Shown piece by piece: positions 38,367 to 52,233 of a DNA stretch of 64,000 nucleotides. The first letter of the stretch is position 1, and each line of letters begins with the position of its first letter. The notes under the pieces are model-generated. The model was not told the origin of the DNA. It searched no databases and worked only from the letters and a program-made list of their open reading frames with translations. Both the position numbers and the translations under genes were made by a program. Source of the DNA: Mycolicibacterium xanthum (GTDB lineage Bacteria > Actinomycetota > Actinomycetes > Mycobacteriales > Mycobacteriaceae); the NCBI RefSeq assembly GCF_019710635.1, contig NZ_JAIFZS010000035.1:18934-82933 (forward strand), written 5' to 3'.

Positions 38367-41050
38367 GCATCAGGGTGAACGGCCAAGACACCCAGGGTGT
38401 TCCGGGTGCGGGCCAGTGCCTGCGCACCTACCTGCGCGAGCACGGCCACTTCGAGGTGAAGAAGGGCTGCGACGCCGGTGACTGCGGCGCGTGCTCGGTG
38501 CTCGTCGACGGACAGGCGGTGCACTCGTGCGTGTACCCGGCGTTCCGCGCGGAAGGACGCGAGGTGACCACCGTCGCCGGCCTGGGCACCCCGGCCGATC
38601 TGCACCCGCTGCAGCGCCGGTTCGCCGAGGCCGGCGGATTCCAGTGCGGCTTCTGCACGGCGGGGATGATCACCACCGCCTCGACACTGTCCGACGATCA
38701 AGTCGGCGACCTGCCGCAGAACCTGAAGGGCAACCTGTGCCGGTGCACCGGCTACCGCGCCATCGCCGACGCGCTGGACGGCACGGTGAACATCGAGAAG
38801 TCCGGCGGCGTGGGCCGCTCGATTGCAGCACCGGCCGCGATCCGCGTGGTGACCGGGACCGAGCAGTACACAATGGATTTCGCCCCGCCCGGACTGCTGC
38901 ATCTGGTGGTGTTGACCAGCCCGGTGGCCCACGCGCGGATCACCGCGATCGACACCACCGCGGCCGAGGCGATCGCCGGGGTACAGCTGGTGCTGACTCA
39001 CCGCGACAGTCCGGCGGTGGCGTTCTCCACCGCCCGGCACGAGAACCGCAACGACGATCCCGACGACACCGTGGTGCTCGACGACACGGTGCGCTTCGTC
39101 GGACAGCGGGTGGCCGCGGTGGTGGCCGACAGCGTGGCGATCGCCGAACGGGCCTGCCGTGCGATCGAGGTGACCTACCAGCCGCTGCAGCCGGTGTTCG
39201 ACCCCGAGGCCGCCCGCACCCCGGGCGCTCCCCAGCTGCACGCGGGCAAGGGAGCCGAGTCCCGCATCGCCGACCCGTCCCGCAACCTGGTCGCCGAGGT
39301 GCACGGCGGGCAGGGCGACGTCGACGCGGGCATCGCGGCCGCCGAGGCCTGCGGCGGCTCGGTGGTGCGGGAGCGCTACACCACACAGCGGGTGCAGCAC
39401 ACCCACCTGGAGACGCACGGCTGCACGGGTTGGCGCGACGAACACGGCCGGTTGGTGCTGCGCACCAGCTCCCAGGTGCCGTTCCTGGTGCGCGACGAGC
39501 TGTGTCACGTGTTCGGCCTGGGCCGCGACGACGTGCACGTCTTCACCAAGCGGGTCGGCGGCGGGTTCGGCGGCAAGCAGGAGATGCTCACCGAAGACAT
39601 CGTCGCGCTGGCGGTGCTGCGGTCGGGCCGGCCGGTGCGCTACGAGTTCGCCCGCTCCGACGAGTTCACCATGGCGCCGTGCCGGCACCCGTACCGCATC
39701 GACGTCACCGCCGCGGCGGGCCCCGACGGCGTGCTCACCGCGCTGGCGGTGGACGTGCTGATGGACGCCGGCGCCTACGGCAACCACAGCCCCGGGGTGA
39801 TGTTCCACGGCTGCGCCGAGTCGGTGTCGGTCTACCGCTGCCCGAACAAGCGGGTCGACGCCCAGGCCGTCTACACCAACAGCCTGCCGTCGGGCGCCTT
39901 CCGCGGGTACGGCCTGAGCCAGATGATCTTCGCGGTGGAGTCCGCGCTCGACGAGCTGGCGCACCGCCTCGGCCTGGACCCGTTCGACTTGCGGCGCCGC
40001 AACGTGGTCGTCCCCGGAGACGAGTTCGTCGACGCGGCCGTCGGCCACGGGGACCTGGCGTTCGGCAGCTACGGCCTGGACCAGTGCCTGGATCTGGTCC
40101 AGCGCGCGCTGGCCGACGGCAACGGCGTCACCGGCCCCGACGGCTGGCCGGTAGGCGAGGGTATGGCGGTCGCGATGATCGCGACGATCCCGCCGCGCGG
40201 CCACTTCGCCGAGGCCTCGGTCGCCGTCACCCCCGACGGCGACTACCGGCTGTCGGTGGGCACCGCCGAGTTCGGCAACGGCACCACCACCGTGCACACC
40301 CAGCTGGTCGCCACCGAGCTGAACACCACCGAAGACCGTGTGCTCGTCCATCAATCCGACACCGCCGCAGTCGGTTACGACACCGGCGCGTTCGGTTCGG
40401 CGGGCACCGTGGTGGCGGGCACCGCGGTGATCGCGGCCTGCCGGGAGCTGCGCTCGGCGATGCTGGCCACCGCGGCGGAGCTGACCGGGACCGGGCCGCA
40501 GGCCTGTGAGCTGACGCCGCACGGTGTGCGGTGCGGCACCCGGCTCGTCGAGTTCGCCGAGCTGCCCGCGGGGCTGGCCGGACACGGCAGGCACGACGGA
40601 ACGCCCCGATCGGTGGCGTTCAACGTCCAGGGCTTCCGGGTCGCGGTGAACCCGGCGACCGGCGAGGCCCGCATCCTGCAGTCCGTGCAGGCCGCCGACG
40701 CCGGCGTGGTGATGAACCCCGAGCAGTGCCGGGGCCAGGTGGAGGGCGGCGTCGCGCAGGCGATCGGCTCGGCGCTCTACGAGCAGATGCTGATCGGCCC
40801 GGACGGCACGGTGCTGACCCAGACACTGCGCAATTACCACATCCCGCAGATCGCCGACGTCCCGCGCACCGAGGTGCTGTTCGCCGACACCTATGACCAG
40901 ATCGGCCCGATGGGCGCCAAGTCGATGAGCGAGTCCCCGTACAACCCGGTGGCCCCGGCGCTGGCCAACGCGATCGCGCGGGCCTGCGGGGCGCGGGTGC
41001 GCGACCTGCCGATGACGCCGGCGCGGGTCTGGCGCACGCTGTCCCGCTAG
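38363..41050 (+). CDS. Fused 2Fe-2S / molybdopterin subunit of xanthine dehydrogenase-type hydroxylase
   Basis: An 895-residue fusion. The plant-type 2Fe-2S site is Cys36, Cys41, Cys44 and Cys56 ([15 protein letters not shown]). The second cluster uses Cys95, Cys98, Cys126 and Cys128 ([16 protein letters not shown]). The molybdenum domain follows from about residue 150, with [22 protein letters not shown] and the probable catalytic Glu857 in [10 protein letters not shown]. It should oxidise hypoxanthine/xanthine to urate, fitting the operon, though other N-heterocycles are possible. Molybdopterin-cytosine/PPT maturation factors are not in the window. Start GTG 38363. Confidence 0.93.
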   Translation: MSIRVNGQDTQGVPGAGQCLRTYLREHGHFEVKKGCDAGDCGACSVLVDGQAVHSCVYPAFRAEGREVTTVAGLGTPADLHPLQRRFAEAGGFQCGFCTAGMITTASTLSDDQVGDLPQNLKGNLCRCTGYRAIADALDGTVNIEKSGGVGRSIAAPAAIRVVTGTEQYTMDFAPPGLLHLVVLTSPVAHARITAIDTTAAEAIAGVQLVLTHRDSPAVAFSTARHENRNDDPDDTVVLDDTVRFVGQRVAAVVADSVAIAERACRAIEVTYQPLQPVFDPEAARTPGAPQLHAGKGAESRIADPSRNLVAEVHGGQGDVDAGIAAAEACGGSVVRERYTTQRVQHTHLETHGCTGWRDEHGRLVLRTSSQVPFLVRDELCHVFGLGRDDVHVFTKRVGGGFGGKQEMLTEDIVALAVLRSGRPVRYEFARSDEFTMAPCRHPYRIDVTAAAGPDGVLTALAVDVLMDAGAYGNHSPGVMFHGCAESVSVYRCPNKRVDAQAVYTNSLPSGAFRGYGLSQMIFAVESALDELAHRLGLDPFDLRRRNVVVPGDEFVDAAVGHGDLAFGSYGLDQCLDLVQRALADGNGVTGPDGWPVGEGMAVAMIATIPPRGHFAEASVAVTPDGDYRLSVGTAEFGNGTTTVHTQLVATELNTTEDRVLVHQSDTAAVGYDTGAFGSAGTVVAGTAVIAACRELRSAMLATAAELTGTGPQACELTPHGVRCGTRLVEFAELPAGLAGHGRHDGTPRSVAFNVQGFRVAVNPATGEARILQSVQAADAGVVMNPEQCRGQVEGGVAQAIGSALYEQMLIGPDGTVLTQTLRNYHIPQIADVPRTEVLFADTYDQIGPMGAKSMSESPYNPVAPALANAIARACGARVRDLPMTPARVWRTLSR

Positions 41051-41101
41051 CGATTTCGGTGTAGTTCGTCAGCGACAGCGTGACGAACTACACCGAAATC
41101 G
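41051..41101. terminator. Perfect 21-bp inverted repeat between convergent xdh and metH
   Basis: The arms 41051-41071 and 41081-41101 are exact reverse complements with a 9-nt loop. It starts on the base after the molybdenum-subunit stop and ends one base before the metH stop. Without a T-tract it fits the tractless, bidirectional terminators proposed for mycobacteria. Confidence 0.75.
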
Positions 41102-41102
41102 C

Positions 41103-44906
<3,804 letters not shown>

Positions 44907-44912
44907 GTACGT

Positions 44913-44931
44913 GCCTTCCGTAGCGGAAGGC
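44913..44931 (-). promoter_or_regulatory. Shine-Dalgarno-sequestering hairpin of metH
   Basis: GCCTTCCG pairs perfectly with CGGAAGGC around a 3-nt loop. The 3' arm contains the GGAAGG ribosome site of metH. The 5' arm shares the bases GCCT (44931-44928) with the aptamer pairing strand ACGCCT, so the two structures cannot coexist. SAH binding would therefore free the ribosome site. Confidence 0.75.
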
Positions 44932-44995
44932 GTCCTTGACTCTGCCGAGCGTGGCGGATACCCGGGGGCCCGGATCCGTTGCAACGCCTCTCGAC
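44928..44995 (-). promoter_or_regulatory. SAH riboswitch aptamer upstream of metH
   Basis: Read on the minus strand, the leader matches the S-adenosylhomocysteine aptamer. P1 pairs GTCGAG (44995-44990) with CTCGGC (44949-44944). AGGCGT (44989-44984) pairs with ACGCCT (44933-44928), and the conserved TTGCAA follows the first strand. An inner hairpin CGGAT/ATCCG (44978-44974 with 44959-44955) is capped by a G/C stem. The joining segment CCACGCTCG differs by one base from CCAGGCUCG of the Ralstonia aptamer, as recalled. SAH riboswitches normally control ahcY or methionine-cycle genes. Confidence 0.78.
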
Positions 44996-45149
44996 GGAAA
45001 AAGTCTACGTCGTCACCCGATCGACGTCCGGACGCCCAGGCTGGAGCGGGTGGCAACCGGACGTCTGGTCTCGACCCGCGCCGACGCCGACAGAGGCCGG
45101 CGCGAGTCGATGCCCGTCATCCGGCCCATGCAGGGCTTACGCTGGTTTG

Positions 45150-46031
45150 GTGACCCCCTCGGATTTCAGCGGTCCGAAGCGATCCGACCTGCCCGACCTG
45201 CACGACACCATCATCGTCGCGGCGTTCGAGGGCTGGAATGACGCCGGCGACGCCGCCAGCGACGCGCTGCAGCACCTGGACGCCATCTGGGAGGCCGAGA
45301 CGATCGTCGAGATCGACGACGAGAGCTACTACGACTACCAGGTCAATCGCCCGGTGATCCGCCAGGTGGACGGCGTGACCCGCGAACTCGTCTGGCCCTC
45401 GATGCGGATCTCACACTGCCGGCCACCCGGCAGCGACCGGGACATCGTGCTGATGCACGGCGTCGAGCCGAACATGCGCTGGCGGACGTTCTGCGCGGAG
45501 CTGCTGGCCATCGCCGACAAGCTCAACGTGCACACCGTGGTGATCCTGGGCGCACTGCTGGCCGACACGCCGCACACCAGGCCGGTACCGGTGTCCGGGG
45601 CCGCCTACTCCGCCGACTCGGCGAAGACCTTCGGCCTCGAGGAGACCCGCTACGAGGGCCCGACCGGCATCGCCGGGGTGTTCCAGGACGCCTGCGTGCA
45701 GGCCGGGATACCGGCGGTGACGTTCTGGGCCGCCGTCCCCCACTACGTCTCGCAGCCTCCGAACCCGAAGGCGACGGTGGCGCTGCTGCAGCGCGTCGAG
45801 GACGTGCTCGACATCGAGGTGCCGCTGGCCGACCTGCCCGCCCAGGCCGAGGAGTGGGAGCAGGCGGTCAGCGAGATGACCTCCGAAGACGAGGAGATCG
45901 CCGAGTACGTGCAGTCGCTGGAGGAACGCGGCGACGCCGAGGTGGACATGAACGAAGCGCTGGGCAAGATCGACGGCGACGCACTTGCCGCCGAGTTCGA
46001 GCGCTACCTGCGCCGTCGCGGCCGCGGCTGA
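45150..46031 (+). CDS. PAC2 family protein (Rv2125-like)
   Basis: A 293-residue PAC2 (proteasome assembly chaperone 2-like) protein. The N-terminus HDTIIVAAFEGWNDAGDAASDAL and the segment VVILGALLADTPHTRPVPVSG match the family. The C-terminal 50 residues are acidic and helical. Bacterial members are often near proteasome or Pup genes but their role is unproved. The GTG at 45150 gives a length matching Rv2125 (292). Divergent from metH, with the riboswitch between them. Confidence 0.9.
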   Translation: MTPSDFSGPKRSDLPDLHDTIIVAAFEGWNDAGDAASDALQHLDAIWEAETIVEIDDESYYDYQVNRPVIRQVDGVTRELVWPSMRISHCRPPGSDRDIVLMHGVEPNMRWRTFCAELLAIADKLNVHTVVILGALLADTPHTRPVPVSGAAYSADSAKTFGLEETRYEGPTGIAGVFQDACVQAGIPAVTFWAAVPHYVSQPPNPKATVALLQRVEDVLDIEVPLADLPAQAEEWEQAVSEMTSEDEEIAEYVQSLEERGDAEVDMNEALGKIDGDALAAEFERYLRRRGRG

Positions 46032-46041
46032 GGTCGCCTGC

Positions 46042-47046
46042 TCAGCGGAACCGGGTGAGATAGTCCGGCCAGTCCCAGGTGGACAGGAACCGTTCGGCGG
46101 CCTGCCACCCCTGCGTGTACAGCAGCCGTTTGTCATCCTCGGACAGGTCGAAATCGAGCACGCCGACCTCGCTGGTGTCGATGCGGATCGTGCGCGCACT
46201 CACCCGGGGCTGGTTCAGATAGGCCTGATCGCGGCCCACCAGGATCGTCGTGACGACCTGTTCGAGCAGGGCCGCCCCGCCGAGCAGGTGCAGCGGGCGC
46301 AGCGCGGGGACGACCTGCTCATTGTCGGCGGGCAGTTCCGGCAGCAGGGTCACCCCGAACGTCGGCCAGCGCGGTGGGGCGCCGTCGGTGCGGTCCAGGG
46401 AGTCGATCGGGAAGTTCGACAGCAGCCCGCCGTCGACCAGATCCGAGGTCCTGCCGGCGGCGCTCTCCAGCGACGCGGGCCTGTAGAAGAACGGGATGGC
46501 CGCCGACGCGCGCACCGCGTCGGCGACCGACTGCTCGTCGGGATCGAGGCCGTAGAGCCGCCGATAGTCCCACGGCAGCCGGACCAGCTGTCCCAGGGTG
46601 ACGTCGGCCACGGTGACGACCAGCCGGTAGCGCTGCTCCGGCGGGACCTCGTCGTCGTCGATGGCCAGGTCGCCGAAGGTCGTCACACCGTAGTCGGCGA
46701 GCCGGGCCGCGACCCACTGCCGCAGCGCGTCGCCGCGGTAGATGCCGCCGCCGGTGAGCACGCCGAACGCGTGCCCGACCACCGGAACCCGTTCGACGAG
46801 GCCGGGATCGAGGAACTCGCGGTAGTCGATGTCCATCGCGAGCTCCTGCAGTGCCGCGGCGGACAGTTCGCCGCGCTGGGTGGCGGCCGCCAGCACCGCG
46901 CCGACCAACGCGCCCGCGGATGTTCCCGAAATACGTTGCGGCACATAGTCCGCCGTGGTCAGTGCGGCTACCGCACCGGCCAGCGCAATGCCCTTGACGC
47001 CGCCGCCGGACAGCACCAGGTCGGCGCGCTGAGGGATGCGGCTCAT
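46042..47046 (-). CDS. Patatin-like phospholipase
   Basis: A 334-residue lipid acyl hydrolase. The oxyanion loop is GGGVKGIALAGAV (14-26), the nucleophile is Ser43 in GTSAG and the partner Asp204 is in VDGG, so the catalytic dyad is complete. The expected activity is hydrolysis of phospholipid or lipid ester bonds in the cytosol or at the membrane. The ATG at 47046 follows GAGGGGAG and overlaps the SDR stop as ATGA, so the two are co-translated. No signal peptide is seen. Confidence 0.92.
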   Translation of the reverse strand: MSRIPQRADLVLSGGGVKGIALAGAVAALTTADYVPQRISGTSAGALVGAVLAAATQRGELSAAALQELAMDIDYREFLDPGLVERVPVVGHAFGVLTGGGIYRGDALRQWVAARLADYGVTTFGDLAIDDDEVPPEQRYRLVVTVADVTLGQLVRLPWDYRRLYGLDPDEQSVADAVRASAAIPFFYRPASLESAAGRTSDLVDGGLLSNFPIDSLDRTDGAPPRWPTFGVTLLPELPADNEQVVPALRPLHLLGGAALLEQVVTTILVGRDQAYLNQPRVSARTIRIDTSEVGVLDFDLSEDDKRLLYTQGWQAAERFLSTWDWPDYLTRFR

Positions 47047-47921
47047 CTCCCCTCGACGCTCTCGGTCCGCTCGCCCATCGACCGACCCAGCGCTACGACC
47101 TCGGCGTCCATCCGGTGAAGCAGGTCGGGCACGAGCCCGGCCACCGGACGCTCGCCGATCGGCATGGACAGCAGCGGCTTGAGCCAGCGCGGCACGCCCA
47201 CCCATCTCGGGCAGTTGACCCGGCGGCTGCGACGCTCGATCCCCGCGACGAACGCCGCACCGCAGTCCTGCACCGAGGTGATCCGGTTCAGCGGCAAGGG
47301 CAGCCTGGACAAGAACTCGCCGAAGGTCGACAGGTCGGCCTGGATGTCGCGGACCAGCGGGGTATCGATCCAGGACATGTGGGCCGAGCCGACGTCGACG
47401 CCGCGGTGGGCGACCTCGAGGCGCAGCGCGTTGGCGAAGTGCTCCACCGCCGCCTTCGAGGCGTTGTATGGGGCCAGCCCGGGTGCCGCGGCGTAGGCCG
47501 CCAGCGATGAGACGATCAGCACGTAGCCGCGGCGATCGAGCACCGACGGCAACGTGGCACGGACGGTGTTGAACACGCCGGTCACGTTGACGTCCATCAG
47601 CGTTCGAAACGCCGCCGGTTGGACCTCCAGAACCGATCCGTAGGTCAGGATCCCGGCGTTGGCCAGCACGACGTCGATGCCGCCGAAGCGTTGCACCGCC
47701 GAGGACGCAGCGGCCTGCATGGCGGTCAGGTCACGCACGTCGGCGACGATTGTGTGCACCCGGTCGCCGCGCAGGCCGGCACCGAGTTCGTCCAACGGAT
47801 CCGCGTCGAGGTCGGTCAGCACGAGGTTGGCACCCTTGGCGTGCAGGCGGCCCGCCACCTCGGCGCCGACACCGCGTGCTGCGCCGGTGATCAAGACGGT
47901 CTTTCCGGCCACGGAACCCAT
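47043..47921 (-). CDS. SDR-family oxidoreductase (Rv2129c-like)
   Basis: A 292-residue classical SDR. The cofactor motif is TGAARGVG (12-19), NAG is in VVLANAGIL, and the catalytic Ser/Tyr/Lys are in IVSSLAAY and PYNASK. The long C-terminal region (about 215-292) contains basic and hydrophobic helices, possibly membrane-associated. It fits the Rv2129c position next to mshC. The substrate is unknown; coupling to a patatin lipase suggests lipid chemistry, an inference only. Confidence 0.9.
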   Translation of the reverse strand: MGSVAGKTVLITGAARGVGAEVAGRLHAKGANLVLTDLDADPLDELGAGLRGDRVHTIVADVRDLTAMQAAASSAVQRFGGIDVVLANAGILTYGSVLEVQPAAFRTLMDVNVTGVFNTVRATLPSVLDRRGYVLIVSSLAAYAAAPGLAPYNASKAAVEHFANALRLEVAHRGVDVGSAHMSWIDTPLVRDIQADLSTFGEFLSRLPLPLNRITSVQDCGAAFVAGIERRSRRVNCPRWVGVPRWLKPLLSMPIGERPVAGLVPDLLHRMDAEVVALGRSMGERTESVEGR

Positions 47922-47930
47922 GGCCGCAAC

Positions 47931-49187
47931 CTACTCCACCGGGCTGGGCGACAGCTGAATACCGAGCAACGCGTCGACCGCGGTCGCCACGGCCTGTCCC
48001 GCGGTCGGGTCATGGCCCCCGTAGGACAGCGCATCGGTGGCCCAGCCATCCAGTGCGGCAAGGGCTTTCGGGGTGTCGAGATCGTCGGCGAGATAGCGCC
48101 GGACCCGGGCCACCACGTCGGTGGCGTCGGGCGCCGCGGGCAGCGCCGTCGCGGTGCGCCACCGCTGCAACCGTTCGAGGGCCTGGTCGAGCACGGCACG
48201 GCTCCAGAACCGGTCGGCGCGGTAGTGCCCGGAGAACAGCCCGAGCCTGATGGCCGCCGGATCGACGCCGTCGCCGCGCAGCTGGGACACCAGCACGAGG
48301 TTCCCGCGGCTCTTCGACATCTTGTGGCCGTCCCAGCCGATCATGCCGGCGTGCACGTAGTGGCGTGCGAAGCGGCGCTCCCCGCTGACCGATTCGGCGT
48401 GGGCGGCCGAGAACTCGTGGTGCGGGAAGATCAGATCGCTGCCGCCGCCCTGGATGTCCAGCCCGGTGCCGATGCGGCTGAGCGCGATCGCCGCGCACTC
48501 GACGTGCCAGCCCGGCCGGCCCGGCCCGAACGGCGAGGCCCAGCTGGGTTCCCCGGGGCGCTCGGCCCGCCACAGCAGCGCGTCGAGGGGATCGCCCTTG
48601 CCGCCGCGCTGCGGATCTCCGCCGCGCTCGGCGAACAGCTCGAGCATGGTGTCGCGGTCGTATCCCGACTCGTAGCCGAACTGCAGCGTCGCCCCCGCGC
48701 GGAAGTAGACGTCGGGGTACTGGGCGTCGTCGACCACATAGGCCGCGCCGGAGGCCAGCATCTTCTCGACGACCTCGATCACCTCGGCGATCGCCTCGGT
48801 GGCCGCGACGTAGTCGCGTGGCGGCAACACCCGCATGGCCGCCATGTCGGCGCGGAACAGCTCGGTCTCCCGGTCGGCCAGCTCGCGCCAGTCCACCCCG
48901 TCGCGCTGCGCACGCTCGAACAGCGGGTCGTCGACGTCGGTGATGTTCTGCACGTAGTGCACGTCGTGGCCGGCGTCCAGCCACAGCCGGTTCACCAGGT
49001 CGAAGGTCAGGTAGGTGGCCGCGTGCCCGAGGTGGGTGGCGTCGTACGGCGTGATCCCGCACACGTACATGGTTGCGGTGGAACCCGGGGTGACCGGCCG
49101 GACCTGCCGGTCGGCGCTGTCGTACAGCCGCAGCCCGGGCCCACGCCCGGACAGCACCGGCACACTCGGGGCAGACCACGATCGCAT
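47931..49187 (-). CDS. mshC: Cysteine:glucosaminyl-inositol ligase MshC (mycothiol synthesis)
   Basis: A 418-residue paralog of cysteinyl-tRNA synthetase that joins Cys to GlcN-Ins in mycothiol synthesis. The HIGH-like motif is [14 protein letters not shown] is in HKMSKSRGN, and [15 protein letters not shown] and [12 protein letters not shown] supply the zinc-site Cys and His residues. It lacks the anticodon-binding domain of CysS. The ATG at 49187 gives [16 protein letters not shown], matching M. tuberculosis MshC; the open frame extends further without conservation. It lies 57 nt downstream of cysQ on the same strand. Confidence 0.97.
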   Translation of the reverse strand: MRSWSAPSVPVLSGRGPGLRLYDSADRQVRPVTPGSTATMYVCGITPYDATHLGHAATYLTFDLVNRLWLDAGHDVHYVQNITDVDDPLFERAQRDGVDWRELADRETELFRADMAAMRVLPPRDYVAATEAIAEVIEVVEKMLASGAAYVVDDAQYPDVYFRAGATLQFGYESGYDRDTMLELFAERGGDPQRGGKGDPLDALLWRAERPGEPSWASPFGPGRPGWHVECAAIALSRIGTGLDIQGGGSDLIFPHHEFSAAHAESVSGERRFARHYVHAGMIGWDGHKMSKSRGNLVLVSQLRGDGVDPAAIRLGLFSGHYRADRFWSRAVLDQALERLQRWRTATALPAAPDATDVVARVRRYLADDLDTPKALAALDGWATDALSYGGHDPTAGQAVATAVDALLGIQLSPSPVE

Positions 49188-49244
49188 GTCGTCGACTCTA
49201 AACATCACCGTGTGGGACGACGACGACGGCCGTTTCATTCCCGG

Positions 49245-50015
49245 TCATCGGCGATACGCCGACCAGATGGCCTCCTGCAGCACCTCGGCGACCTCGGTGC
49301 GGCACATCAGCAGGTCCGGCAGGTAGGGGTCGCGGCGGTTGTACACCAGCGGCGAGCCGTCCAGCCGGGTGGCGTGCATGCCCGCGGCCCACAGCACCCC
49401 CGCCGGGGCCGCCGAGTCCCACTCCCACTGGCCACCCGCGTGTACGTAGGCGTCGACGTCGCCGCGCACCACGGCCATCGCCTTGGCCCCCGCGGAGCCG
49501 ATCCGGATCAGCTGGATGTCGAGCATGTCGCGCAGGTGCCACAGCACCGCGGGCGGACGGTTGGAGCTGGCCGTGATGCGGATCGGGCCGTCGGAGCGCG
49601 GTGGCGGCGGGGTCACGGTGTCGGAGCGGAACACCTCCCCGCGGGCCGGCAGCGCCACGGCGGCGTCCGTGATAGCGCCGCCTGGATCTGCGGTCCGCTG
49701 CCACAGCGCGATGTGCACCGCCCAGTCGGCACGGCCCGGCATCGAGTACTCGTAGGTCCCGTCGACCGGGTCGACGATCCACACCCGGTCGGCATCGACC
49801 CGCGAGACGTCGTCGACCGCTTCCTCGGAGAGCACCGCGTCGTGGGGGCGGTCGCGGTGCAGCCGGTCCAGGATCAGCGTGTTGGCCCGCTTGTCCCCGG
49901 CGTCCCCCAGATCGTAAGGATCGTAGAAGCCGATCTGCTCGCGCATCGCCAACAGCAGCTCACCGGCCTGGGCGGCCACCTCTGCGGCCAGCGCAGCGTC
50001 GGTCAGCGTCGTCAC
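49245..50015 (-). CDS. cysQ: 3'-phosphoadenosine 5'-phosphate phosphatase CysQ
   Basis: A 256-residue inositol-monophosphatase-fold enzyme that recycles PAP/PAPS in sulfate assimilation. Metal ligands are visible in LSEEAVDD (Glu64, Glu65), [11 protein letters not shown] (Asp82, Asp85) and [11 protein letters not shown]. It matches Rv2131c, shown to act on PAP and also on inositol-1-phosphate and fructose-1,6-bisphosphate. GTG 50015 is the start; its ribosome site is weak. The neighbouring mshC also serves sulfur metabolism. Confidence 0.95.
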   Translation of the reverse strand: MTTLTDAALAAEVAAQAGELLLAMREQIGFYDPYDLGDAGDKRANTLILDRLHRDRPHDAVLSEEAVDDVSRVDADRVWIVDPVDGTYEYSMPGRADWAVHIALWQRTADPGGAITDAAVALPARGEVFRSDTVTPPPPRSDGPIRITASSNRPPAVLWHLRDMLDIQLIRIGSAGAKAMAVVRGDVDAYVHAGGQWEWDSAAPAGVLWAAGMHATRLDGSPLVYNRRDPYLPDLLMCRTEVAEVLQEAIWSAYRR

Positions 50016-50042
50016 CGACCAAGTAGACCACGGTAGACCACG

Positions 50043-50900
50043 TCAGAACGCGGGCCAGGGTATCGGCCGTCGCCGGTCGGGTGCCGGCATCACCGGATTT
50101 CGCAGCAGGGCAACGACTCTGGACCGTAGAGCGGCCACCTCGCGCGGGGTGATGTGGCGGCACAGCTCGTCGGCCAGGCCGGTGGCCAGCGCGTCACCCA
50201 GCGCCGCGACGTCGGCCAGCGTCGCGTCGTCGACCGCGGTGCCCGACCAGCCCCACAGCACGGTGCGCAGCTTGTCCTCGACGTGCAGGCTCACCCCGTG
50301 GTCGACGCCGTACACCCGCCCGTCCACCCCGGACAACACGTGGCCGCCCTTGCGGTCGGCGTTGTTGATCAGCACGTCGAACACCGCCACCCGGCGCAGC
50401 CGGTCGTCGTCGGCGTGCACCAGGGTCACCTCGTCACCCGCGTAGTCGTAGGCCTGCAACACCGGCAGGTACCCCGCCGGGATCCGGCCGGCCGGCAGCA
50501 GGTCGATCAGATCCGGGCCGGTGTCCGGCCCCGCCGTGTGCTCGGCCGCACCGACCGGTTCGTCGCTGGGCTGTTCCACCCAGCGTTGCAGCATCCCGGG
50601 CCCGGCGGGCCCGTCGCGAATGATGGTGTAGGGAACGACATTCCAGCCGAGCGCCGCCGACACCAGATAGGCGGCGAGCTCCCGGCCGGCCAGCGTGCCG
50701 TCCGGGAAGTCCCACAGCGGGGCCTCACCGGAGACCGGCTTGTACACGCAGTGCTGGGTGAGTTGGCCCAGCACCGCCTCGCACAGGAAGGTCGCATTGC
50801 TGGCCGATCGGATCCGCCCGATCACGGTCAGCTCGCCGCAGCGCAGCACCTCGTGCCGAACGGCGCCGTCGTCTCCGGCGGATTCAGGTGCCGTCGTCAT
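50043..50900 (-). CDS. SCO1664-family protein with PI3/4-kinase-like fold
   Basis: A 285-residue conserved actinobacterial protein (Rv2133c position). The segment HCVYKPVSGEAPLWDFPDGTLAGRE and the later VFDVLINNADRKGGHVL and VYGVDHGVSLHVEDKLRTVLWGW look like the lysine, catalytic-loop and metal-binding parts of phosphatidylinositol-kinase-type enzymes. True kinase activity is not established. It overlaps the DUF3090 gene by 17 nt, and the two are paired across actinobacteria, suggesting a shared task. Confidence 0.87.
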   Translation of the reverse strand: MTTAPESAGDDGAVRHEVLRCGELTVIGRIRSASNATFLCEAVLGQLTQHCVYKPVSGEAPLWDFPDGTLAGRELAAYLVSAALGWNVVPYTIIRDGPAGPGMLQRWVEQPSDEPVGAAEHTAGPDTGPDLIDLLPAGRIPAGYLPVLQAYDYAGDEVTLVHADDDRLRRVAVFDVLINNADRKGGHVLSGVDGRVYGVDHGVSLHVEDKLRTVLWGWSGTAVDDATLADVAALGDALATGLADELCRHITPREVAALRSRVVALLRNPVMPAPDRRRPIPWPAF

Positions 50901-51471
50901 CGTCGGCTTCGGCCAGTTCGCCGCGCCGGTACCCGTTGGTACGAACGCAGATGTGCCCTTCCGGATCCAGCGGCTCGTCGCACAGCGGGCACGGCGGGCG
51001 GCCCGCCGAGATCACCCGGTTGGACCGCGCGGCGAACTGGCGCGCCGACTCCGGCGTCAAGAACACCCGCACCGCGTCGGGCCCCTCCTCGGAGTCGTCG
51101 AGCACCACCGAGGCGTCGAACTCGGTCTCCGACACCGCGAGCAACTCCACCACGACGGTCTGTGCCTCGGAGTCCCAGCCCAGACCCATCGTCCCGACGC
51201 GGAACTCCGCGTCCACGGGCATGACCAGCGGGCTGAGGTCCTCGATCTCGCCGGCCTCGGGTGGGATCGGGGTGCCGAACCGGCGGTTGATCTCCACCAG
51301 CAGCGCGTCGATGCGCTCGGCCAGCACGGCGACTTGCTGCTTCTCCAGCACCACCGAGATCACCCGCTTGTCGTGCACGGCCTGCAGGTAGAAGGTCCGG
51401 TTTCCCGGCTGGCCGACCGTCCCGGCCACGAAGCGGTCGGGTGTGCGGAAGACGTGGATCTCACGGGACAT
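50884..51471 (-). CDS. DUF3090 protein with C-terminal zinc-ribbon-like motif
   Basis: A 195-residue protein of unknown function, the same length as Rv2134c. It opens MSREIHVFRTPDRFVAGTVGQPGNRTFYLQA. The C-terminus has PCPLCDEPLDPEGHIC, a possible zinc site of three Cys and one His. The ATG at 51471 is chosen over TTG 51483 by length. It is followed on the same strand, with overlap, by the SCO1664-family gene. Confidence 0.88.
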   Translation of the reverse strand: MSREIHVFRTPDRFVAGTVGQPGNRTFYLQAVHDKRVISVVLEKQQVAVLAERIDALLVEINRRFGTPIPPEAGEIEDLSPLVMPVDAEFRVGTMGLGWDSEAQTVVVELLAVSETEFDASVVLDDSEEGPDAVRVFLTPESARQFAARSNRVISAGRPPCPLCDEPLDPEGHICVRTNGYRRGELAEADDDDGT

Positions 51472-51528
51472 GGCACTGTCCAAAATACCGGCAATCCAAC
51501 CTCAGCCGTAATTGTGTGAGGGTGGCGC

Positions 51529-52233
51529 TCACTCGGTCGAGCCGCCCACCACCGCGTCGTCGGCGGGCACCGCGCCGTCCTGAGCCGCATCCTTGGCCGG
51601 CGGCGCGACCAGGGCCGCGTTCAGCGCCGCACCGGTGTGGTTGACGTGGATCACGAACGGCCGGAACGGCGTGTAGCGCACCACGCTGATCGATGCCGGG
51701 TCGGCGTTGATGCGCTGGAAGCTGTCCAGATGGCTGCCCAGCGCGTCGGCCAGCACCGCCTTGATGACGTCGCCGTGGCTGCACGCGACCCAGAGCACGT
51801 CGCCGCCGTGCTCGTCGGCCAGCCGGCGATCGTGCTCGCGCACCGCGGACACCGCGCGGGCCTGCACGCCGGCCAGGCCCTCGCCGTCCGGGAAGACCGC
51901 GGCGCTGGGCTGCTGCTGGACCACCGCCCACAGCGGCTCCTTGACCAGCTCGCCGAGCTTGCGACCGGTCCAGCTGCCGTAGTCGACCTCGGAGAGCCGC
52001 TCCTCCAGCACCGGCTCGAGGCCCAGCGCCGCGGCCAGCGGTTCGACGGTGCGCCCGCAGCGCAGCATCGGCGAGCGCACGATCGCGCGGATCGGCAGCC
52101 CGCCGATGCGCTCCACCAGGGCCTGCGCCTGCTCGCGGCCGCGGTCGTCGAGGTCGACGCCCGGCGACCGGCCGGCCAGCGTGTGAGCGGTGTTGGAGGT
52201 GGACCGCCCGTGGCGCAGCAACAGCACGGTCAT
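51529..52233 (-). CDS. Histidine phosphatase (phosphoglycerate-mutase-like), Rv2135c-like
   Basis: A 234-residue branch-1 histidine phosphatase. The phosphohistidine motif is [13 protein letters not shown] (His at residue 8), with the second Arg in [15 protein letters not shown] and the second His in [11 protein letters not shown]. The M. tuberculosis homolog Rv2135c is reported as a phosphatase; the physiological substrate is unknown. The C-terminal 30 residues are Ala/Asp-rich and probably disordered. The ATG at 52233 overlaps the uppP stop as ATGA. Confidence 0.93.
   Translation of the reverse strand: MTVLLLRHGRSTSNTAHTLAGRSPGVDLDDRGREQAQALVERIGGLPIRAIVRSPMLRCGRTVEPLAAALGLEPVLEERLSEVDYGSWTGRKLGELVKEPLWAVVQQQPSAAVFPDGEGLAGVQARAVSAVREHDRRLADEHGGDVLWVACSHGDVIKAVLADALGSHLDSFQRINADPASISVVRYTPFRPFVIHVNHTGAALNAALVAPPAKDAAQDGAVPADDAVVGGSTE

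Noticed and set aside
44907..45149. Cobalamin or SAM riboswitch upstream of metH
   Set aside because: No B12-box-like or SAM-I/IV core was seen; the conserved elements fit the SAH aptamer instead.
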